Below are positions 33,317 through 41,577 of a stretch of 64,000 nt of DNA, piece after piece. The DNA comes from Dactylosporangium sucinum. GTDB lineage: Bacteria > Actinomycetota > Actinomycetes > Mycobacteriales > Micromonosporaceae. Both the position numbers and the translations under genes were made by a program. The notes below the pieces were generated by a model, which saw only the letters and a list, made by a program, of their open reading frames with translations, searched no databases and was not told the DNA's origin. Each line of letters opens with the position of its first letter. The stretch's first letter is position 1. Location: contig NZ_BMPI01000001.1 of assembly GCF_014647515.1 (NCBI RefSeq), forward strand, positions 248,001 to 312,000. Reading direction: 5' to 3'.

Positions 33317-34287
33317 CGCAGCCATCCTTCGGGTTCGGTGGCGTGGCAGCGTGCGTCGTGTCCGGTGCCACGCCGGCTCAGCGCCGGTTCGTCCTGCCGG
33401 CACACCGGCCGCGCGTGGCGGCAGCGGGGAGCGAAGTGGCAGCCCTCGATGGCCGTGCCGAGGTCGGGCGGGCCGCCCTCGATCGGGATCAGGCGTTCGT
33501 CGTCGGAGAGCGTCGGCAGCGCGTCGAGCAGGCCCCAGCTGTAGGGCATCTTCGGCGTGTAGAACAGGTTGTCGACGGCACCGGTCTCGACGATCTGGCC
33601 GGCGTACATCACCGCGATCCGGTCGCAGATCCCGGCCGCGATGCCCAGGTTGTGGGTGATCAGCAGGACCGCGGTGCCGGTCTCGCTGCTGAGCTCCTGG
33701 ATCAGCTCGAGGATCTGTGCCTGGATCGTCACGTCCAGCGCGGTGGTGGGCTCGTCGGCGATGAGCAGCCGCGGCGTGCAGGAGAGCGCGATTGCGATCA
33801 TGACCCGTTGCCGCATGCCGCCGCTGAGCTGGTGCGGAAAGTCGTCAAGCCGCAGCCGGGGGCTCGGGATGCCGACCCGGGCCAGCAGCTCGGTGGCGCG
33901 TTCGCGGGCGGCGCGGCGGCTGAGGCCGAGATGCTGGCGCAGCGGTTCGGCGACCTGCATGCCGATGGTGTAGACGGGGTTGAGGCTGGTCGACGGGTCC
34001 TGGAAGACGAAGCCGATCCGGTGCCCGCGGATGTCGCGCATGCCCGCCTCCGGCAGCGCGAGCAGGTCCCGCCCGTCGAAGAGGATCTCGCCGCCGGTGA
34101 CCCGGGCGTCGGCGGGCAGGATCCTGGCGATGCTGCGCGCGGTCATCGTCTTGCCGCAGCCGGACTCGCCGACCAGGCCGAGGGTCTGCCCGGCCTCGAT
34201 GCTGAAGCTCACGTCCTGCACCGCCCGGACCGGAGCCGGACCGGAGCCGATCTCGGTGGACAGCCGGTGCACCTGCAGCAGGGCCAT
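33313..34287 (-). CDS. ABC transporter ATP-binding protein, DppD type
   Basis: This first ATPase subunit of the right-hand importer has 324 residues. Walker [15 protein letters not shown]-loop [12 protein letters not shown], signature [15 protein letters not shown] and DEPTTALD are visible. The C-terminal extension holds [18 protein letters not shown] with the cysteines that bind an iron-sulfur cluster in some DppD proteins. It lies 1 nt from the permease stop and overlaps the DppF-type gene by 4 bp. Confidence 0.92.
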   Translation of the reverse strand: MALLQVHRLSTEIGSGPAPVRAVQDVSFSIEAGQTLGLVGESGCGKTMTARSIARILPADARVTGGEILFDGRDLLALPEAGMRDIRGHRIGFVFQDPSTSLNPVYTIGMQVAEPLRQHLGLSRRAARERATELLARVGIPSPRLRLDDFPHQLSGGMRQRVMIAIALSCTPRLLIADEPTTALDVTIQAQILELIQELSSETGTAVLLITHNLGIAAGICDRIAVMYAGQIVETGAVDNLFYTPKMPYSWGLLDALPTLSDDERLIPIEGGPPDLGTAIEGCHFAPRCRHARPVCRQDEPALSRRGTGHDARCHATEPEGWLR

Positions 34288-34288
34288 C

Positions 34289-35116
34289 TCAGTCTCCTCC
34301 CGGCCGCGACGTCGGGTCGATGAGGTCGCGCAGGCCGTCGCCGAGCAGGTTGAGGGCCAGCACCACCAGCGCGACGGCGACGCCCGGCACCACGGTCAGC
34401 CACCAGCCGAGCCGCATGTAGGCCCGGGCGTCGCTGAGCATGACGCCCCACTCGGGGGTCGGCGGGGCGGCGCCGAGGCCGAGGAACGACAGCGCGGAGC
34501 CGATGAGGATGGCGGTCGCGATGGTGGTGGTGGTGAGCACGAGCATCGGCCCGAGGATGTTCGGCAGGACGTGCCGGAGCAGGATCCGCCGGTGGGTGCA
34601 GCCCATGGCGACGGCGGCCTTGATGTACGGGCGGACCAGCACGCTGAGCACGGAGGCGCGGGCGACCCGGGCGAAGACCGGCACGGTGGCGACCCCGACC
34701 GCGATGATGACGTTGGTGACGCTGCCGCCCAGGATCGCCACGATGCCGAGGGCGAGGAGCACCGCCGGGAAGGCCAGCAGGATGTCCATGAACGCGACGG
34801 CACCGAGGTCGACGGCCCGGCCGAAGTAGCCGGCCAGGCAGCCGACGGTACCGCCGACGACGAGTCCGAGGAAGACCGCGAAGAGGCCGGTGGCCAGGGT
34901 GAGGTGGCCGCCGGCCAGGATCCGGCTGAAAATGTCGCGGCCGAACTGGTCGGTCCCGAACGGGTGGGACCAGCTCGGGCTCTCCAGGCGGGCCAGCGGG
35001 TCGAGCGCGGTCGGGTCGTGCGGCGTCGTGACCATGCCGACGACGCTGGCCATGAGGACCACGACGAGCAGCACCGCACCGATGACGAAGCTCGGGTGCC
35101 GCAGATAGCGCTTCAT
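34289..35116 (-). CDS. ABC transporter permease, DppC type
   Basis: This inner-membrane permease has 275 residues. The N-terminal helix is followed by [20 protein letters not shown], the BPD_transp_1 domain with coupling loop [21 protein letters not shown], and the C-terminal motif [14 protein letters not shown]. It pairs with the DppB-type permease upstream, whose stop overlaps its ATG by 4 bp. It belongs to the operon transcribed leftward from 37664. Confidence 0.92.
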   Translation of the reverse strand: MKRYLRHPSFVIGAVLLVVVLMASVVGMVTTPHDPTALDPLARLESPSWSHPFGTDQFGRDIFSRILAGGHLTLATGLFAVFLGLVVGGTVGCLAGYFGRAVDLGAVAFMDILLAFPAVLLALGIVAILGGSVTNVIIAVGVATVPVFARVARASVLSVLVRPYIKAAVAMGCTHRRILLRHVLPNILGPMLVLTTTTIATAILIGSALSFLGLGAAPPTPEWGVMLSDARAYMRLGWWLTVVPGVAVALVVLALNLLGDGLRDLIDPTSRPGGD

Positions 35117-36048
35117 GACGGCTTACCCCCGTGCCGGATGCGCGGGTCGACCACGGTGTACAGCAGGTCGACGACGAGGTTGACCAGGACGTAGCTGACC
35201 GTCGCGAACAGGACGGTGCCCTGCACGATCGGGAAGTCGCGGTTGGTGATGCCGGACAGCAGCAGTTGCCCGATCCCGTGCCGGGTGAAGATGGTCTCGA
35301 CGACGACCGCGCCGGCCAGCAGGTTGCCGATCTGCAGGCCGACGATGGTGAGCACCGGGATGACCGCGTTGCGCATGGCGTGCACGCCGATGACTCGCCG
35401 CTCCCGCATGCCCTTGCTGCGGGCGGCGACGACGTAGTCATGGTTGAGCACCTCGAGCAGCGAACCGCGCATGAACCGGGCGATGATGCAGGCTGCCCCG
35501 ATGGCCAGGGTCACCGCGGGCAGGATGATCGCGCCCGGCCGGTCGGCGCCGATGGCCGGCAGCCACCGCAGATTCACCGCGAACAACAGCAGCAGGACCA
35601 TGCCGAGCCAGAACGTGGGCACCGACAGGCCCAGCGTGGCCAGGCCCATCAGCGCGGTGTCCACCTTGGACCCGCGCTTGAGCGCGGACACGGTGCCGAC
35701 GAGCGAGCCGAGGAGCACCGCGATGACCATCGCGGCCAGCATGAGCTGGATGGTCTGCGGGATGTTCTGCAGGACGAGGTCGAGCACCGGCCGCTGGTAG
35801 CGGTACGAGTAGCCGAGGTCGCCCTGGAGCGCCCGGCCCATGAAGCTGACGTACTGGTCCCACAGCGGGCGGTCGAAACCGTACTGGGCCCGCAGCTGCT
35901 GGCGGGTCTCCTCGCTCACCGGCACGTCGCCGACGACGGCCGTGACCGGGTCGCCCGGGGTGAGGTACAGGCTCAGGAAGACCAGTCCCGACACCCCGAG
36001 CAACACGGGGACCAACAGCGCGATGCGCTGAAGGATGTACCGTGTCAC
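35113..36048 (-). CDS. ABC transporter permease, DppB type
   Basis: This inner-membrane permease of about 311 residues starts [20 protein letters not shown] with six predicted helices. It has [16 protein letters not shown] and the long first periplasmic loop of the DppB family, including [20 protein letters not shown]. The coupling loop is [22 protein letters not shown] 36048 overlaps the stop of the receptor gene (GTGA). The longer open frame upstream is antisense or out-of-frame to the receptor and is not used. Confidence 0.92.
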   Translation of the reverse strand: MTRYILQRIALLVPVLLGVSGLVFLSLYLTPGDPVTAVVGDVPVSEETRQQLRAQYGFDRPLWDQYVSFMGRALQGDLGYSYRYQRPVLDLVLQNIPQTIQLMLAAMVIAVLLGSLVGTVSALKRGSKVDTALMGLATLGLSVPTFWLGMVLLLLFAVNLRWLPAIGADRPGAIILPAVTLAIGAACIIARFMRGSLLEVLNHDYVVAARSKGMRERRVIGVHAMRNAVIPVLTIVGLQIGNLLAGAVVVETIFTRHGIGQLLLSGITNRDFPIVQGTVLFATVSYVLVNLVVDLLYTVVDPRIRHGGKPS

Positions 36049-37664
36049 GGCTTGAGCCAGACATCGGCGTAGTAGGGATACGCGAGCACGTTGGTGTGCA
36101 GGTTGCCCACCCTCGAGCTGACCCCGTACAGGAAGGCGCCCTGGTAGATCGGGTAGATCAGCGCCTTGTCCATGATCGTGGTCTGCAGCTCGCCGAGGAT
36201 CTCGTGGCGCTTGGCGACGTCCGTCTCGACCGTCTGCCTGCTCAGCAGGTCGTCGATCTGCGTGTCCTTGATGCGGGACCAGTCGAACCCGCCGTAGTTC
36301 TTGGAGCTGTAGAAGAGCTGGATGCCGGACGCGTCGCTGTCGACCAGGCCGGTGATGCCGCCGGTGCCCTCGCCCTTGCCGTTGGCGTCGGTCGCGGCGG
36401 CGGCGGCGCGGATGTCCACCGACACGTCGAAACCGAGCGGCTTGAGCAGGCCCTGGACGCCGGTGGCGATCGGGTTGAACTGCGCGTGCGTGATGATCTT
36501 CAACGCGAGCCGGGTGCCGTTCTTGCTGCGGAAGCCGTCGCTGCCCATCGTCCAGCCGGCCCCGTCGAGCAGGCTCTCGGCCTTCGCCTTGTCGTACGGG
36601 TACCTGCCCTCCACCGCCTTCGTGTAGCCGACGGTCCGCGGGGAGATCGGGCCCTCGGCCGGGGTGTAGATCCCGAACAGGGCGGTGTTGATGAGGTCGG
36701 TTCGGCTGATCCCGTACTGGATCGCCTGCCGGACCGCGAGATCGTCGGTCGGGGCGCGCTCGGTGTTCAGGAACAGCGCGAGCGAGCCGCCGCTCCACGG
36801 CGCGGCCACCATGGTCAGGTCGGAGCCCTTCTTCTTGAGCAGGGAGAAGTCGGCCGCCGGCATGTTCCAGGCGATCTGTACGTCACCGCTCTGGACGGCC
36901 GCGGACCGCGCCCCGTCGTCCGGGACAATCTTGAAGATCAGCTTGTCCAGGTACGCCTTGCCCTGGTGCAGGAACGACGGCCCCCAGGCGTAGTCGGCCG
37001 TGCGCTGCAGGGTCACGTGGTCACCGGTCACCCACTCCACGAACGACATCGGGCCGGTGCCCACCGGGTGCTGGCCGTAGCTGTTGCCGTACTTGGCGAC
37101 CGCCGCCGGGGACACGATGGCCAGCCAGTGCTGACTCAGGGAGTTGAGCAGCGACGGGAAGGGCGTGGCGTACGTGAGCTCGACCGTGGCCGGGTCGACC
37201 GCGGTCACCGTCTTCAGCGGGCCGAGCTTGGCCCGGGCGACCGGCGACTTGAACGAGGAGTCGAGGATCCGGTCGAAGTTGAACTTCACCGCCGAGGCGT
37301 CGAAGTCGGTGCCGTCCTGGAACTTCACGCCGGTACGCAGCTTGAAGGTCGTTTTCAGGCCGTCGGACGAGGTCGTCCAGGACGACGCCAGCCCGCCGAC
37401 GTACTCGCCGTTGGCCGGGTTGAGCCATACCAGTGGGTCGTAGATCTGCATGAACACTTGGTGCGCGGCCGCCTGGGCGGCGCCGGCCGGGTCGAGGCTG
37501 TCCGGCTCGGCGGAGAGCGCCACGCTCAGCGTGCCGCCGTCGACCGGCGTGCCGCCGCCCTGGTTCTCCTCGGCGGGACCTGAACCGCACGCGGCGGCGG
37601 TGAGCAGCACGGCCACGCCGCCGATCACCATCCGCCGAAGTCTGAGCCACGAGGGAGCTGACAT
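36045..37664 (-). CDS. ABC transporter substrate-binding lipoprotein (family 5), second importer
   Basis: This DppA/OppA-type receptor has about 539 residues. The signal region LRRMVIGGVAVLL leads into a lipobox TAAAC with Cys26. The mature protein shows FKLRTGVKFQDGTDFDASAV, LSQHWLAIVSPAAV, the family pattern VRQAIQYGISRTDLINTA and a C-terminal WLKP. It differs clearly from the receptor at 11841, so the two importers probably take up different molecules. ATG 37664 has GGAG just upstream; 37 further in-frame residues are Arg-rich shadow. It is the first gene of the leftward importer operon. Confidence 0.92.
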   Translation of the reverse strand: MSAPSWLRLRRMVIGGVAVLLTAAACGSGPAEENQGGGTPVDGGTLSVALSAEPDSLDPAGAAQAAAHQVFMQIYDPLVWLNPANGEYVGGLASSWTTSSDGLKTTFKLRTGVKFQDGTDFDASAVKFNFDRILDSSFKSPVARAKLGPLKTVTAVDPATVELTYATPFPSLLNSLSQHWLAIVSPAAVAKYGNSYGQHPVGTGPMSFVEWVTGDHVTLQRTADYAWGPSFLHQGKAYLDKLIFKIVPDDGARSAAVQSGDVQIAWNMPAADFSLLKKKGSDLTMVAAPWSGGSLALFLNTERAPTDDLAVRQAIQYGISRTDLINTALFGIYTPAEGPISPRTVGYTKAVEGRYPYDKAKAESLLDGAGWTMGSDGFRSKNGTRLALKIITHAQFNPIATGVQGLLKPLGFDVSVDIRAAAAATDANGKGEGTGGITGLVDSDASGIQLFYSSKNYGGFDWSRIKDTQIDDLLSRQTVETDVAKRHEILGELQTTIMDKALIYPIYQGAFLYGVSSRVGNLHTNVLAYPYYADVWLKP

Positions 37665-37759
37665 TCTCCAGAACCTCCTCGTCCGAGCCGCCGTGGGATC
37701 GGGTCGGCCCCGACCCCGCTCCGTGCGCCGACGGAGGCGGCCCGATGTTCGATGACGAG

Positions 37760-37788
37760 AAGCTACTGTGAACATAAGGCGGCTTCAA
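37760..37788 (-). promoter_or_regulatory. Promoter of the second importer operon
   Basis: On the minus strand TTGAAG (37783-37788) and TAGCTT (37760-37765) are separated by 17 nt. The predicted start near 37753 gives a leader of about 90 nt before ATG 37664. The TAGNNT -10 is common in actinobacteria. Confidence 0.45.
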
Positions 37789-37803
37789 GACATGCTCGGC
37801 TAA

Positions 37804-37815
37804 ATTTCGAAAATG
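37804..37815. promoter_or_regulatory. TTCGAAAAT box upstream of the second importer
   Basis: TTCGAAAAT occurs exactly at 37806-37814 on the plus strand within the near-palindrome ATTTCGAAAATG. It lies about 16 bp upstream of the importer -35 and matches the 9-mer at the two other island promoters. The second half-site and fused -35 seen there are absent, so regulation may differ. Confidence 0.45.
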
Positions 37816-38039
37816 ATCGGCGTGATCTCGCATCTCATCGGCGACGGCGACAGGCGAGCACTGGAGTTTGTGGGTGAAGGTCCACCGAGTGGCGATGCAC
37901 CGCTTCCGTGGCGTTCTGTCCGGCCCGGTGCACCTCGACGGAAATGCCCTACTGGTGCGGTCCGACGGCGGCGCATGAGCGACGGCCCGGCCCGCGTCGA
38001 GCTGGATGCCCTCGACGCGAGCCGGGGCCGGATGCGCGT

Positions 38040-38966
38040 TCAGCCGCGGTACTGGTTGCGGGTGTAGGCGAGGCTGAACGCCCCCAGGTTGGTGTAGTAC
38101 CGCGACACCAGGTACGCCGGGTCGCTCGCGATGACGCCGGCCTGCAGGTCACTGCCGTCGTTCAGGTCGTCCCAGGCCCACGGGGCGTGTGCGGCGTTGG
38201 GCTGCCAGTCGTCGCCGGCGAACGCGCCCCAGCTCGCATACGGCGGGTTGCTGTTGCGCCGCTCCCACGGCCCACCCGGGCCGAAGATGTCGACGAGGCG
38301 GTACCGCGCGTTGCGGTCGTTCGGCCCCGACGGGACCGCGCCAGCGGTGCGGCTGGGGTAGTACACGACGCCGTCGCCGCCGGGGAACGACCCGCCGGAC
38401 CAGTTGTAGCAGCCATGCCCCTTCGACTCCTGCGACGTGGTCGGGTGCGCGGCGCCGTCGAAGGACTGCATGAGCACCGTGCCGTCGATGTTCTCGCGCC
38501 CGGAGGTGTAGGTGCCGCCGGTCGGGACGTAGGAGTAGAAGTTGTCGTGGGCGAGCGTCACCATCGCCTCGAGCGTGCCGGTGCCGCCGTCCTTGCGCAC
38601 CGTGAGCAGCAGACCCTCCATGTCGTTCTCGTGCGGGAAGAAGGTCTTGTAGTCGCGGGCGTGGTAGTAGGCGTAGACGATGAACCAGTGCGTGCCGGTC
38701 TCGACCACGGAGTAGTAGACGGTCCCGACCAGGCCGGACGCGAACGCGTCGAGGTTGTTCCAGTTGTTGCGCGTGTTCCACTCACCGTCGTAGTCGACGG
38801 GCGCCAGGTAGTCGGCGCGGTAGGTGCTCGCGGTGTCCTGGTAGTGCACCGGCGCCCACCGGTACGCCAGTTCGGCATCGGTGACGGCCGCGTGCGCGGC
38901 GCTCGCCGGAGCGACGATGGTCGCCGCGACGAGCAGAACGGTCGTGACAGAGCGCCACAACTTCAC
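38040..38966 (-). CDS. Uncharacterised secreted protein
   Basis: This is a secreted protein of about 308 residues. GTG 38966 follows GGGAG and gives a clear Sec signal peptide (MKLWRSVTTVLLVAATIVAP, then ASAAHA with likely cleavage after AHA). The mature part is rich in Tyr, Trp, Asn and Gly. It contains AYRWAPVHYQDT, NNWNNLDAFASGLVGTVYYS, FPHENDMEGLLLTVRKDG, LAHDNFYSYVP and ESKGHGCYNWSGG. I do not recognise the family with certainty. The acidic HENDMEG segment and following strand pattern weakly recall Vps62-like or NPP1-like secreted proteins. It stands alone next to two other secreted-protein genes. Function unknown. Confidence 0.75.
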   Translation of the reverse strand: MKLWRSVTTVLLVAATIVAPASAAHAAVTDAELAYRWAPVHYQDTASTYRADYLAPVDYDGEWNTRNNWNNLDAFASGLVGTVYYSVVETGTHWFIVYAYYHARDYKTFFPHENDMEGLLLTVRKDGGTGTLEAMVTLAHDNFYSYVPTGGTYTSGRENIDGTVLMQSFDGAAHPTTSQESKGHGCYNWSGGSFPGGDGVVYYPSRTAGAVPSGPNDRNARYRLVDIFGPGGPWERRNSNPPYASWGAFAGDDWQPNAAHAPWAWDDLNDGSDLQAGVIASDPAYLVSRYYTNLGAFSLAYTRNQYRG

Positions 38967-39264
38967 GGGGTACTCCCTCGGTTCATCCGGGTATCGGAGG
39001 CAACCGGAGCGTAGGCATCGAACATTGATGGCGGTCGACGCGAACATAGCGATCTTCGTACGCGCCGTCGTCCTTACGCCTCGCGCACGGCCGAGCGAGC
39101 GACTTCGGTAGCCTGTCGAGCCTGTCCGCAGCCACCCGGACACGCTGAGTCCGCCCGCAGAGAACCGTTCCGCAACGTTCATAGGCCCATCACGGCATGG
39201 CCACGACGGTACCGAGCCGCCCGCTTAGCGTCGTGACGTCAGTGAATCCAACGATTGAGGTTCT
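38967..39264. other. Divergent intergenic region between two secreted-protein genes
   Basis: This 298-nt gap must hold promoters for both flanking genes, but I cannot assign convincing -35/-10 pairs. An 8-bp palindrome TGACGTCA sits at 39234-39241, just upstream of the glycerophosphodiesterase ribosome site. Nothing else stands out. Confidence 0.4.
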
Positions 39265-40332
39265 ATGTTTCTGCGCCATGTATTGGTGAGCCTGGCCGTC
39301 GTGCCCGTGCTCGCCGTGCCGGCAGTCGCCCACGCCGCATCCACCGGCCACCCCGGAGTGTTGCCGCAGAAGACGCACTTCGACCTGCAGGCCCACCGCG
39401 GCGGCATCGGTATGACGACCGAGGAGTCGCTTGAGGGGTTCGGCAAGGCGATGCGCCTGGGGGTCAGCACGCTGGAGCTGGACACGCACGTCACGAAGGA
39501 CCAGAAGGTCGTGGTCAACCACGACCGTCAGATCAGCGCCCAGAAGTGTCGCGACACCGCGCCGGTCACGGCCGGCGACCCGATGTACCCGTACGTCGGC
39601 AAGTACATCAAGGACCTGACCCTGGCCCAGCTCAAGACGATGGACTGCGGATACCAGCGGCTGCCCGACTTCCCCGAGCAGGAGGTGATCAAGGGCTTCC
39701 GCATGGTCGAGCTCAAGGACGTTCTGAACCTCGTCAAGAGCTACCACGCCAAGCAGATCAAGCTCAACATCGAGACCAAGGTCGAGGCCGGCGCGCCCGA
39801 GCAGACCGCGCCGCGCGAGCTGTTCGTCCGCCGGGTCTTCGAGGAGATCCGCGCCTCCGGCATCGAGGACCAGGTCACCATCCAGTCCTTCGACTGGGGT
39901 GCGTTGAAGGAGATGCACCGGCTCGCGCCGAAGTGGCCGCTCGTGGCCCTGACGAACTACGACTTCCTGCAGGTCGGCAAGCCGGGCGCCTCGCCGTGGC
40001 TCGGTGGCATCGACGCTGACGACTTCGGGGGCGACTTCGTGCGGGCGGCCGCCTCGATCCCCGGCGTCACGGCCCTCTCGCCCGTGTACGGGTTCCCGCA
40101 GAACGGCAAGATCGGTGACCCGAACTTCCGGTTCTACCCCGATGCGGCCATGGTGCAGGCGGCGCACGACCGGGGCCTGAAGCTCATCCCGTGGACCTGT
40201 GACGACCCCGCCACCATCGAGGCGCTCATGGACATGGGTATCGACGGCATCATCACGAACTACCCGAACCGTGTCCGGCAGATCATGGCGGAGCGCGGCA
40301 TGCGACTGCCGAAGGCGTACAACCCGCGTTGA
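39265..40332 (+). CDS. Secreted glycerophosphodiester phosphodiesterase
   Basis: This GDPD-family phosphodiesterase of 355 residues has an N-terminal Sec signal peptide (HVLVSLAVVPVLAVPAVAHA). The TIM-barrel active site is complete: His44 and Arg45 (QAHRGG), Glu71 and Asp73 (LELDTHVTKD), and His86 (VVNHD). A long insertion typical of secreted glpQ-like enzymes follows. It should release sn-glycerol-3-phosphate from glycerophosphodiesters or teichoic-acid-like polymers outside the cell. ATG 39265 follows GAGG at 8 nt. It is a single gene convergent with an SGNH hydrolase; a shared terminator lies between them. Confidence 0.92.
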   Translation: MFLRHVLVSLAVVPVLAVPAVAHAASTGHPGVLPQKTHFDLQAHRGGIGMTTEESLEGFGKAMRLGVSTLELDTHVTKDQKVVVNHDRQISAQKCRDTAPVTAGDPMYPYVGKYIKDLTLAQLKTMDCGYQRLPDFPEQEVIKGFRMVELKDVLNLVKSYHAKQIKLNIETKVEAGAPEQTAPRELFVRRVFEEIRASGIEDQVTIQSFDWGALKEMHRLAPKWPLVALTNYDFLQVGKPGASPWLGGIDADDFGGDFVRAAASIPGVTALSPVYGFPQNGKIGDPNFRFYPDAAMVQAAHDRGLKLIPWTCDDPATIEALMDMGIDGIITNYPNRVRQIMAERGMRLPKAYNPR

Positions 40333-40373
40333 TGCCCGCCCGGGGTATCCGGGCGCTGATCGAGCGGTACCGG

Positions 40374-40407
40374 CGATGCGGCGCCTGCGGTGGCAGGCGC
40401 CGCATCG
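40374..40407. terminator. Bidirectional terminator hairpin
   Basis: Perfect 15-bp complementary arms at 40374-40388 and 40393-40407 enclose a 4-nt loop GGTG. The hairpin lies between the convergent ends of the GDPD gene (40332) and the SGNH gene (40422). It is a strong GC-rich structure without T-tracts, as is usual in actinobacteria. Confidence 0.8.
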
Positions 40408-40421
40408 TGCGGGGGTCCGGA

Positions 40422-41273
40422 CTATGCGGGCTTCGCGGCGGCCTTGACCGTCGTTGCCAGCAGCGCGCTCTTCACCAGGGGCGCGTAGCCGCTGGCGTGC
40501 CCCGCCTGGTTGGGGTGGTAGGACTCCGACGTCGGGTTCGAGATGCCGTTGATCCACTCGGTCGCGTCGCAGACGGCGTGGCCGGTGAAGCTCGACCGGG
40601 GGTCGACGAACGCGAACCCGTGCGCCGCCGCGCGGCCCTTGATCGTGGTGGCGAGCAGATCCGCCGTGTCGTTGAGCTCGATCTGCTCCCCGGGGCTGAT
40701 GCGGGCCAGCGACTGGCAGTCGCTCTCGTTGAACAGGCGGGGGTAGCCGACGACGACCACGCGGGCCTTGGGCGCCAGCGCCCGGATGCGGTTGTACAGG
40801 TTGTCCAGCGTGCCGGGCAGCGTGCTGGTGATGTACGCGTTGGCGTTGTCGATCTCGCCCCAGCACGTGTAGGGCCACGGCAGGGCGCATCTGCTGATGA
40901 CGTTGCCGAAGCCGGCGTCGTTGCCGCCCACCGACACGGTGACGTGGGTCGTCGTGGCGGAGAGGCTGCCGAGCTGGGTGTTGAGCACATCGCTGACCTT
41001 CGCTCCGCTGCAGGCGGCGAAGGCGAACGTGGCGGCGCCGATCTGGCTCTTGACGAGGACCGGGTACGCCACCGGGGAGCGCTGGCAGTTCGTGCCGTCC
41101 GAGTAGTAGGAGCGGGTGCCGACGCCCGAGGCGTACGAGTCGCCGAGCGCGGTGTACACGACGGTCGCGGCGTGTGCGGGCAGGCTCCACGCCACGGACG
41201 CCGCGAGGGTGACGGCGAGGCCGGTGGCGAGGGTGAAGAGGCGCTGTCTCCAGCGTGACGCGGGGGTGGCCAA
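40422..41273 (-). CDS. Secreted SGNH-family esterase/lipase
   Basis: This SGNH hydrolase of about 283 residues has a signal peptide (LFTLATGLAVTLAASVAWSL, then PAHA). Block I is YTALGDSYASGVGT with the catalytic Ser, block III is VSVGGNDAGFGN, and the His lies in SYHPNQAGHASGYAPL. Paired cysteines (NCQRSP, AACSGAK, RCALPWPYTCWG) suggest the three-disulfide architecture of Streptomyces secreted lipases. I prefer TTG 41273 because AGGAGG lies 6 nt upstream. A GTG at 41300 is the alternative but would place that site inside the gene. Confidence 0.88.
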   Translation of the reverse strand: MATPASRWRQRLFTLATGLAVTLAASVAWSLPAHAATVVYTALGDSYASGVGTRSYYSDGTNCQRSPVAYPVLVKSQIGAATFAFAACSGAKVSDVLNTQLGSLSATTTHVTVSVGGNDAGFGNVISRCALPWPYTCWGEIDNANAYITSTLPGTLDNLYNRIRALAPKARVVVVGYPRLFNESDCQSLARISPGEQIELNDTADLLATTIKGRAAAHGFAFVDPRSSFTGHAVCDATEWINGISNPTSESYHPNQAGHASGYAPLVKSALLATTVKAAAKPA

Positions 41274-41577
41274 GGCGTTCCTCCTGAGGTAGCAGCCCAC
41301 CGCACATGGTTCTCATCGGTACATGTCTATCGGTGGTGAGGCACTACTTTGATGGAGATCGCCGCCGATGGCAAGAGAGGATCTTCAGCGATCGCGGCGG
41401 CGGGCCGCGCGGGCGCCGCGTCCGGGCGATGTCGACCGGTTCCGCCCGACTGGGGTGGCCGTGGCCGATTACTCCACATGGCCAAGGGATCATGTCCGCT
41501 GCTACGCTCTATTCACCGTCGTGGATTTCACCGTCCTCAATGCTGCGGCCGGAAAGGCGGCTGGAGAGCGGAGCGGC
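41274..41577. other. Intergenic region upstream of the intact SARP gene
   Basis: This roughly 300-nt divergent gap contains TTCACCGTC twice (41512-41520 and 41527-41535), direct repeats 15 bp apart and about 45 nt before the regulator start. SARP sites are usually direct heptamer repeats about 11 or 22 bp apart, so this is only a weak autoregulatory candidate. I see no other gene. Confidence 0.35.

Larger units (their letters stand above)
37665..38039. other. Intergenic region upstream of the second importer
   Basis: This 375-nt gap holds the importer promoter and a TTCGAAAAT box at its left side. The right half lies beyond the 3' end of the leftward secreted-protein gene. A short plus-strand open frame (37813-38067) has no ribosome site or family resemblance. 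I see no other gene or clear terminator here. Confidence 0.55.

Noticed and set aside
37813-38067. Short plus-strand open frame downstream of the third TTCGAAAAT box
   Set aside because: No ribosome site, no recognisable domain, and it overlaps the 3' end of the secreted-protein gene on the other strand.
41512-41535. TTCACCGTC direct repeat as a classical SARP binding site
   Set aside because: The 15-bp period does not fit the usual 11- or 22-bp SARP spacing; kept only as a note in the intergenic entry.
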